DNA of 64,000 bases from Archivesica marissinica (taxonomy: Eukaryota; Mollusca; Bivalvia; Venerida; Vesicomyidae), in NCBI GenBank assembly GCA_014843695.1, contig CM026390.1, positions 1,708,295 through 1,772,294 of the forward strand. Reading direction: 5' to 3'. The translations under genes were made by a program, and so were the position numbers. This document shows, piece after piece, positions 60,301 through 64,000 of this stretch (within the stretch, counting starts at the first letter, position 1; every line of letters starts with the position of its first letter). The notes under the pieces were generated by a model. The model saw only the letters and a list, made by a program, of their open reading frames with translations. It was not told the origin of the DNA and did no database searches.

Positions 60301-63001
60301 TGACGTAGGAACATAAGTACTCTACCAATTGAAAGGGTCAGCCATTACTGACGTAGGAACATAAGTACTCTACCAATTGAAAGGGCCAGCCATTTCTAAC
60401 GTAGGAACATAAGTACTCTACCAATTGAAAGGGCCAGCCATTACTGACGTAGGAACATAAGTACTCTACCAATTGAAAGGGCCAGCCATTTCTGACGTAG
60501 GAACATAAGTACTCTACCAATTGAAAGGGCCAGCCATTACTGACGTAGTAACATAAGTACTCTACCAATTGAAAGGGCCAGCCATTTCTAACGTAGGAAC
60601 ATAAGTACTCTACCAATTGAAAGGGCCAGCCATTACTGACGTAGGAACATAAGTACTCTACCAATTGAAAGGGTCAGCCATTTCTGACGTAGGAACATAA
60701 GTACTCTACCAATCCTATCCTTGCAAGTCAGAAGCCAGGCTTATCGGTAATGAGTAAACATTATTTAACTAGTTGACGGCTCACCAACCTCTCATAGTAT
60801 TCTTCCTTGATGAGGTTTAAACCTCAGGCCCGTAGTCAGTTTTTTGGGGGGGGGGGGGGGTAGTTTCGAGGCCCAGAAGGGACCAAGGCCGCATGGGGTT
60901 CCGGGGGCATTCCCCTGAACATTTTGAAATCTAGATGGTCTGAAACGCCATTTTCCTGCATTGTACATATTTCAAAAGCGACATCATATAGAGAATGTTC
61001 AGAGAAAGCCTCTGTTGCTGGCATCAATATTATTATAGTAACTGTGTAACATTCTGATAGAGTGCATGAAAAGTGGACCTCGGGGAATTATGGGGGAGGG
61101 ACGTCCGACCGCCTAGCTACGGGCCTGAATCAGTATGCGGACGTCTTAACCACTAGGGTCACGGATACCTATATCAAGTAGGCTATATTTATGTGTATGC
61201 ATTGGTATTTGTATAACATGTACAATGACGATATTCTAAATAACAATATAAGTATATATAATACATATTTTCCGACACCCATTTCTCATTTTCATATATC
61301 GGCATATTTAAAGTGAGTATCTTAACGTAACTAAGAGGTTCAGCTGTAACGTAGCTAATATGTTCAGCTGTAACGTAGCTAAGAGGTTCAGCTGTAACGT
61401 AGCTAAGATGGTCAGCTGTAACGTAGCTAAGATGTTCAGCTGTAACGTAGCTAAGAGGTTCAGCTGTAACGTAGCTAAGATGGTCAGCTGTAACGTAGCT
61501 AAGATGTTCAGCTGTAACGTAGCTAAGAGGTTCAGCTGTAACGTAGCTAAGATGTTCAGCTGTAACGTAGCTAAGAGGTTCAGCTGTAACGTAGCTAAGA
61601 GGTTCAGCTGTAACGTAGCTAAGATGTTCAGCTGTAACGTAGCTAAGAGGTTCAGCTGTAACGTAGCTAAGATGTTCAGCTGTAACGTAGCTAAGATGTT
61701 CAGCTGTAACGTAGCTAAGAGGTTCAGCTGTAACGTAGCTAGGTTGTTCAGCTGTAACGTAGCTAAGAGGTTCAGCTGTAACGTAGCTAAGAGGTTCAGC
61801 TGTAATATAGCATTTGACGTCGTTCTGTATTTCTTGGCCCTTAGTGATCACAGACGCTTGGGGTCTGGAAAGATATCGTGTTCTAAATTTATTTTTAAAT
61901 TTTTGTTAAGAACATTTTGATAAACCATATGCTATACATACAAAGCATTTAGGTCATGTTCAAGCATATTTAAAAATGACACCCCGTCATTATGCATCTG
62001 TGTTTTTAGTGATCGTATAGTGGCAAAATCCACGGGAACAACAAGTATCACAAAATCTAACTTTTAATTAATTATGCGAACATATCTAAGCACCCACACG
62101 AGACATGGTGCCCACATGGTTCGCCGGGGGCGAGGGTAAATAAGCTCAATCATCATCATGGTGTCTAGATAGTAACCGATCGAGTAATCTCCATGTCATT
62201 CAGGAGCGAGGGTTTCAGTACAATCCACTCAGATCAACATTGCATTATATCCTTCAACTTTAAATCACGCTAGCATCTCTTAGATCAGGAGCTGTCTAGA
62301 ACAAGCTCTACTGCTGCAATTCGCAAGTCGATAATGTCAATCTAGTTTGCAATTGACCACGCCATAAGCTGACGGATAACAAATGATCTGGATCAGCATT
62401 ATAAACTATCAATTCATTGTGCAGCTGCACACACTAGCCATGTGATTTGTGTAGTTTGGAACCCCCCTAAATATATTTAAAGTACAACACATAAGCGCCA
62501 GCTTCATCGACGAGAATTTAGTCCTCACAGTCATCGAGTGTAAATCAATATATACAGTGAACGATACTATCTAACAATTCTAGCTATCTCATCAACTTCA
62601 TCGACTAGAAATTAGTCCTCTCAGTCATCGAGTGAAATCCACATAGTCCCCCCCCCCAATGTATCTATTAAGGAAATCAACGTATGTGTACATGGTCGTA
62701 TAGACACAGGTGACTATGTTACACATCTTGACAAGTAAAGCAATCCTACCTCAATGAACGTAATAATAGGCACAAATAATGGCGGGGGACAACACGAGTA
62801 ATTGTCTGCATAGTACTGGCGGTCAAGGTCGTCGGTGAGGAATTCCCGCGCTATACGTTTGACCATGACTTTGAATAGTGTATTGGGAACCGGATGCTGC
62901 TCTGGATTATATGGATACTGGTAGTGATCAATCGGAAGTAGAGGTCTTCGGCCTACGTTCTCAACAGCCAATCGAAAACTGGCATTTCGTCGGTTACTCA
63001 T
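36102..63001 (-). CDS. RHBDL: Rhomboid-like intramembrane serine protease (RHBDL type), five exons, 3' end missing
   Basis: Five exons join without a stop into about 221 residues with phases 0, 2, 1, 0, 1. In order: a cytoplasmic N-terminal part with [24 protein letters not shown] and TM1 ([10 protein letters not shown]); loop 1 with [13 protein letters not shown] (the rhomboid WR motif) and MFIHAG; TM2 with HLFFN (HxxxN oxyanion residues) and [11 protein letters not shown]3 with [20 protein letters not shown]4 with [10 protein letters not shown], the GxSG nucleophile serine; then [20 protein letters not shown]. The CCPPP and [11 protein letters not shown] signatures fit the RHBDL1/2/3 secretase-type group, which cleaves membrane proteins in the secretory pathway or plasma membrane. 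The exon with the catalytic His (AHxxG in TM6) was not found; it should lie left of 36 kb, possibly in gap 33001-34000. Introns are 3.8-12.5 kb and mostly tandem repeat and transposon DNA. Confidence 0.95.
36205..38545. repeat. 20-bp tandem array
   Basis: About 117 copies of cctccgtatgtaggttatta with patches of shortened (ggttccgtatgtagg) and expanded (ttattattatctccg) units. Confidence 0.98.
38546..38804. other. Unique island between arrays with a TATA-like motif
   Basis: About 260 bp of unique DNA. On the plus strand TGACGTATAAATAGGGG (38659-38675) joins a CRE half-site to a TATA box. ATGs follow at 38704 and 38726, and the second gives METDSPKQ to a possible donor CAG|GTAGAG. It lies antisense inside the long rhomboid intron. 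Gene status is unproven. Confidence 0.2.
38805..46868. repeat. 19-bp tandem array, 8 kb, with 1.2-1.4-kb higher-order blocks
   Basis: About 420 copies of ctagtctgtcagcccccag. Variant clusters recur in order: gcccaactaatatgtcagcc at 39651, 41081 and 42303. The CTAG core puts stops in every frame, so no long open frames arise. Confidence 0.98.
46920..47655. repeat. 49-bp tandem array
   Basis: About 15 copies of atatgcttgtaaactgcact + gtggaaaggaatttgtatgt + gctaactgt. Confidence 0.97.
47751..47972 (+). pseudogene. Possible DIRS-type retroelement fragment
   Basis: The frame encodes [19 protein letters not shown], then [19 protein letters not shown] and [10 protein letters not shown], ending SLDAVWF. 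It resembles a conserved segment (K-R-I-x-N-I-x-x-W-T-x-A-F...HP-x-x-x-x-E-LLKY-x-x-x-I) that I associate with tyrosine-recombinase retroelements (DIRS/Ngaro) in molluscs and other invertebrates. Only this short piece is present, and no RT or recombinase is nearby. Family call from memory. Confidence 0.4.
48161..48351. mobile_element. pogo/Tigger-type MITE
   Basis: TIRs CAGTCTACATCCGCTATGTC (48161-48180) and its inverse at 48332-48351 match at 18 of 20 positions, flanked by TA on both sides (48159-48160, 48352-48353). CAGT ends, TA target and the internal ctatgtcgaattctccgg are typical of pogo-family derivatives. Length 191 bp, non-coding. Confidence 0.75.
48440..48676 (-). mobile_element. 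SINE-like element with tRNA-like head (family C)
   Basis: On the minus strand, TTAACGCAGTTGTTAGCAGG (A-box region, 48647-48666) is followed by GGGTTCGATCCTCGG (B box, 48611-48625), spaced as in a tRNA. An unrelated body runs to about 48440. The 3' end is uncertain. It starts about 10 bp inside the intron after rhomboid exon 4. Confidence 0.55.
48687..48787 (-). CDS. RHBDL: Rhomboid exon 4 (catalytic serine GASGG)
   Basis: 101 bp between acceptor TTTATTTCAG|GATCC and donor GTCTTA|GTAAGT. It encodes [14 protein letters not shown], then [19 protein letters not shown]. The Ser of GASG is the rhomboid nucleophile and is intact. A tRNA-like SINE head starts about 10 bp into the downstream intron. 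Confidence 0.96.
48841..49089. repeat. 49-bp tandem array, five copies
   Basis: Five virtually identical copies of aatatctctgtttcaatgct + tggcatgtaattatgacgga + ttatcatat. SINE B is inserted at its right end. Confidence 0.97.
49090..49318 (-). mobile_element. SINE family B with target-site duplication
   Basis: 229 bp on the minus strand. The tRNA-Ser/Leu-like head has GATTCGAGTGGTTAC (A box), a long variable-arm-like stretch and B box GGTTCGAGCCCC. The 3' tail (cgtcgctcaaatgggcaacc + ggtag) is nearly identical to that of SINE A. It is flanked by an 11-bp direct repeat ATCATATAATT at 49079-49089 and 49319-49329. The duplicated target is the last unit of the preceding 49-bp array. Confidence 0.85.
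49339..49511 (-). mobile_element. SINE family A, 5'-truncated copy
   Basis: Reverse complement of the SINE A body. It contains the 3' stem-loop (TCGCTACCGGTTGCCC at 49351), tcttttacgtgcacgg and ggtttaacgtc, then stops abruptly at about 49511. The tRNA head is absent, as expected from incomplete reverse transcription. Confidence 0.85.
49525..49690. repeat. Irregularly spaced TATGTAAC motifs
   Basis: Eight occurrences of [ct/at]atatgtaac-like motifs separated by 10-35 unrelated bases. The block lies directly 3' of the LINE in its own orientation, so it may be the LINE 3' tail. Confidence 0.6.
49703..52020 (-). pseudogene. LINE retrotransposon with ORF1 and RT but no endonuclease domain
   Basis: Reading down the minus strand: 52020-51641 is the end of an ORF1-like protein ([18 protein letters not shown] coiled coil, [41 protein letters not shown]). 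51640-51460 is the linker normally found between endonuclease and RT ([16 protein letters not shown]). 51455-50665 is the RT fingers/palm ([47 protein letters not shown]). 50623-50093 holds the FADD catalytic box (LLFADDAIV), [12 protein letters not shown] and the C-terminal [11 protein letters not shown] tail piece follows at 50017-49703. The endonuclease is absent, and frameshifts separate the pieces. It lies in the rhomboid intron between exons 3 and 4, same strand as the gene. Confidence 0.85.
52019..52225. repeat. 30-bp tandem array at the 5' edge of the LINE
   Basis: About 6.5 copies of ccgtgtaatccgtattgtgt + acactattgt. It abuts the LINE ORF1 frame, which stays open through it ([10 protein letters not shown] repeats). 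Confidence 0.96.
52268..53905. repeat. 18-bp array grading into compound repeats
   Basis: Unit caccacaacgtacaacgt in the left 450 bp, then longer composite units with cgcatcgtcaccacatatat and aaacgtcgtc. Open frames of 140-280 codons on both strands are artefacts. ACGT-rich decayed sequence continues to about 54290. Confidence 0.95.
53906..54292. other. ACGTT-rich decayed repeat DNA
   Basis: Many aacgtt, gacgtt and tcacgac words at irregular spacing. Probably ancient copies of the neighbouring array. No gene seen. Confidence 0.5.
54293..54363 (+). mobile_element. SINE family A, internal fragment
   Basis: gtaatccagagatcgcaggt followed by tcgatccc and the adjoining body as far as cagatgggac. 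The A box is gone, and the element breaks off into an ATC microsatellite. Confidence 0.75.
54364..54420. repeat. (ATC)n microsatellite
   Basis: About 18 catcat units, growing out of the broken end of a SINE A fragment. Confidence 0.95.
54623..54735 (-). CDS. RHBDL: Rhomboid exon 3 (HxxxN, TM2-TM3)
   Basis: 113 bp between acceptor TCTTTCAG|TTGGG and donor CTTGCAG|GTAAAT. It encodes [20 protein letters not shown], then [17 protein letters not shown]. The first base completes the Gly of the preceding HAG. Confidence 0.95.
54760..55399. other. Presumed 5' flank of the PIN-like element
   Basis: Non-coding. It contains two tandem YY1-like boxes (caagatggcgtccaagatgg + cggcc, 54902-54927) and a third related site (ccaatatggccacc, 55077-55090), plus aataatggtcacc twice. 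Confidence 0.5.
55400..57691 (+). pseudogene. Decayed intronless multicopy-type ORF with PIN-like nuclease signature
   Basis: About 2.3 kb without introns, broken by at least three frameshifts. Pieces: 55400-55609 ([20 protein letters not shown]), 55572-56012 (overlapping frame; [15 protein letters not shown]), 56024-57121 ([48 protein letters not shown]), then a shifted frame with [26 protein letters not shown] and [11 protein letters not shown], then 57425-57691 ([35 protein letters not shown]). I recognise this as an uncharacterised family repeated in cnidarian and mollusc genomes. The paired DDTDVFVLL and LPAHALT-x-CD blocks look like a PIN/FEN-type nuclease core (inference). The usual G-CD-T is altered to ECDS. 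It lies in the rhomboid intron between exons 2 and 3, opposite strand. Confidence 0.7.
56405..56469. repeat. 15-bp tandem repeat inside the PIN-like pseudogene
   Basis: Four copies of catttactccacagt, in frame, adding VIYS[RT] repeats to the protein between the VHDTN and IGLHASG segments. Confidence 0.9.
57705..58062. repeat. 28-bp tandem array
   Basis: About 13 copies of cataccaactgcacttccat + ttagcaca, starting just after the last frame of the PIN-like pseudogene. Confidence 0.97.
58098..58378. repeat. 31-bp tandem array
   Basis: Nine copies of gtctaccgggggttcctgtc + cgtgcctgaac. Confidence 0.97.
58491..58633 (-). CDS. RHBDL: Rhomboid exon 2 (WR-motif loop)
   Basis: 143 bp between acceptor AATATTTTAG|GTTGG and donor CATGCTGG|GTGAGT. 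It encodes [20 protein letters not shown], then [19 protein letters not shown] and ILYMFIHAG. The longer open frame across this stretch is in a different frame and is not the gene. The exon is squeezed between a 30-bp array starting about 10 bp upstream of the acceptor boundary and a 31-bp array about 110 bp past the donor. Confidence 0.95.
58643..59250. repeat. 30-bp tandem array abutting the rhomboid exon 2 acceptor
   Basis: About 20 copies of ccaaatgttataggttaatg + ctattgtata. It starts 10 bp from the exon boundary. Confidence 0.97.
59251..59694. other. Unique rhomboid intron DNA
   Basis: No gene recognised. A loose 14-20-bp purine-rich repetition (atggcaaatggatgggac, aaatgggcggggtt) lies at about 59565-59640. 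Confidence 0.5.
59695..60714. repeat. 48-bp tandem array
   Basis: About 21 copies of ctctaccaattgaaagggcc + agccattactgacgtaggaa + cataagta. The variant sites gg[cg/tc]cag, at[tac/ttc]t and g[ac/a]acg recur in alternating order. Confidence 0.97.
60825..61127. mobile_element. MITE-like insertion with CAGGCCCGTAG ends
   Basis: 11-bp perfect inverted ends CAGGCCCGTAG (60825-60835) and CTACGGGCCTG (61117-61127) enclose 303 bp including a G homopolymer (60844-60860). No clear 8-bp target duplication is seen. On the minus strand, a tRNA-like A-box region (TGACCCTAGTGGTTAAGAC) lies at about 61134-61154 just outside one end. Confidence 0.5.
61322..61806. repeat. 24-bp tandem array
   Basis: About 20 copies of agctgtaacgtagctaagag + gttc. 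The period is divisible by three; open frames on both strands are artefacts. Confidence 0.97.
61807..62749. other. Rhomboid intron, mostly unique
   Basis: No gene seen. A 42-bp imperfect direct repeat is present at 62505-62547 and 62598-62640 (catcgacgagaatttagtcc / catcgactagaaattagtcc, then tcatcgagtg). Confidence 0.5.
62750..63001 (-). CDS. RHBDL: Rhomboid exon 1 of those visible (CCPPP exon)
   Basis: 252 bp (84 codons) between acceptor CTTTTGTAG|ATGAGT and donor ATTGAG|GTAGGA. The exon begins exactly with an ATG, and the frame immediately upstream is closed by TAG. It may be the true start with a 5'-UTR exon further right, or an internal exon that begins with Met. RHBDL1/RHBDL3 have more N-terminal sequence, so I cannot decide. 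It ends in TM1. Confidence 0.93.
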
Positions 63002-63049
63002 CTACAAAAGAAAACGAAAACAAGTATAAATACTGATAAAATAGACGCG

Positions 63050-63372
63050 ACAGTGGTAACACCCTGGACTGGTAATCCAGGGATCGCAGGTTCGATCCAC
63101 CGTCTGACCCTAATATAATTAACAGTCTTTCAGATGGGACGTTAAACCGAGGTCTCGTGTCGGTGCTTTACACCGTGCACGTAAAAGAACCAGAGGAGAC
63201 TCTGGAATGGGTCTCTGTCTGTATCGTTGCACTGGTAGGATCGATCACCCGCGTGACCCAAATAATAATAGTCGTTCATATGGGACTATCGAAGTCTCGT
63301 GTATCGGTGCTATACAGTGGCATGTAAATGAACAGATCTACTTCTGGAGCGCATTCTGTACACTGTTCTCCA
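63050..63372 (+). mobile_element. SINE family A, tandem dimer of a young and an old copy
   Basis: 63050-63236 is a well-preserved copy (B box GGTTCGATCC; cgtgcacgtaaaagaacc). 63237-63372 directly repeats the same order of motifs in diverged form: gatcgatcacccgcgtgacc, gttcatatgggac, gtctcgtgtatcggtgct, catgtaaatgaacag, ctgttctccaa. Neither copy has the 3' stem-loop tail. Confidence 0.75.
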
Positions 63373-63630
63373 ACAATAATATTGAAATAAAAGTGTCTGG
63401 AGGCGTCATCTCCATTAACCAGGAGGCGGCAATAATTAAATGTATCGAACCTCCTCACAAATGTGTAAATACTGTGAGCTGGTGATGTGTGTGGCAAGGT
63501 CTATATCACATATTGCACACATTTTGTTGGCAATTTTCAGCGAGCTGAGAGGAACGAGAATGGACCATCAGACATTGAAATAGTAGAAACGGCATTATCA
63601 AATATAGTCCATTCCAAGCATAGTTTTCTT

Positions 63631-64000
<370 letters not shown>

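Overview
This is eukaryotic genomic DNA: split genes with GT-AG introns, tRNA-derived SINEs, LINEs, Tc1/pogo/piggyBac-type DNA transposons, and very many minisatellites. Gene content and repeat style suggest a marine lophotrochozoan, most likely a bivalve mollusc (inference; no single diagnostic sequence). Two 1,000-base N blocks (6410-7409, 33001-34000) are assembly gaps of unknown true size, both next to tandem arrays. By hand estimate about 39 kb of the 62 kb of called bases is tandem repeat, in about 30 unrelated arrays with units of 11-70 bp.

Three genes can be pieced together from short exons with matching splice phases. None is visible as one open frame. (1) A PAAT/C10orf88-like gene on the minus strand: start codon at 4019, exon 1 3916-4019, exon 2 1661-1955, remaining exons beyond the left edge. 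(2) An SLC23 nucleobase/ascorbate-transporter-like gene on the plus strand: internal exons 9383-9564, 14818-14938 and 24968-25124. (3) A rhomboid-like intramembrane serine protease (RHBDL type) on the minus strand: exons 62750-63001, 58491-58633, 54623-54735, 48687-48787 and 36102-36156, including the GASGG catalytic-serine exon. PAAT and SLC23 point away from each other. SLC23 and rhomboid converge on 25-36 kb, where a 7.7-kb 35-bp array runs into the second gap; the 3' exons of both are missing there.

Layout. 0-4 kb: 29-, 70- and 27-bp arrays, a piggyBac-type MITE, a tRNA-like SINE head and the PAAT exons. 4-9.4 kb: 5'-truncated LINE, SINE, 36- and 31-bp arrays around gap 1, a TTAA-flanked element. 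9.4-25.1 kb: SLC23 exons; introns hold two dead Tc1/mariner copies and ten arrays. 25.3-33 kb: the 35-bp array. 34-63 kb: the rhomboid gene; introns hold arrays of 20 bp (2.3 kb) and 19 bp (8 kb), SINEs, a pogo-type MITE, a LINE lacking its endonuclease, an 18-bp array, and a decayed intronless ORF with a PIN-like nuclease signature. 63-64 kb: a SINE dimer and a long AGC/AGT microsatellite.

Nearly all long open frames in the window are artefacts of arrays whose unit length is divisible by three.
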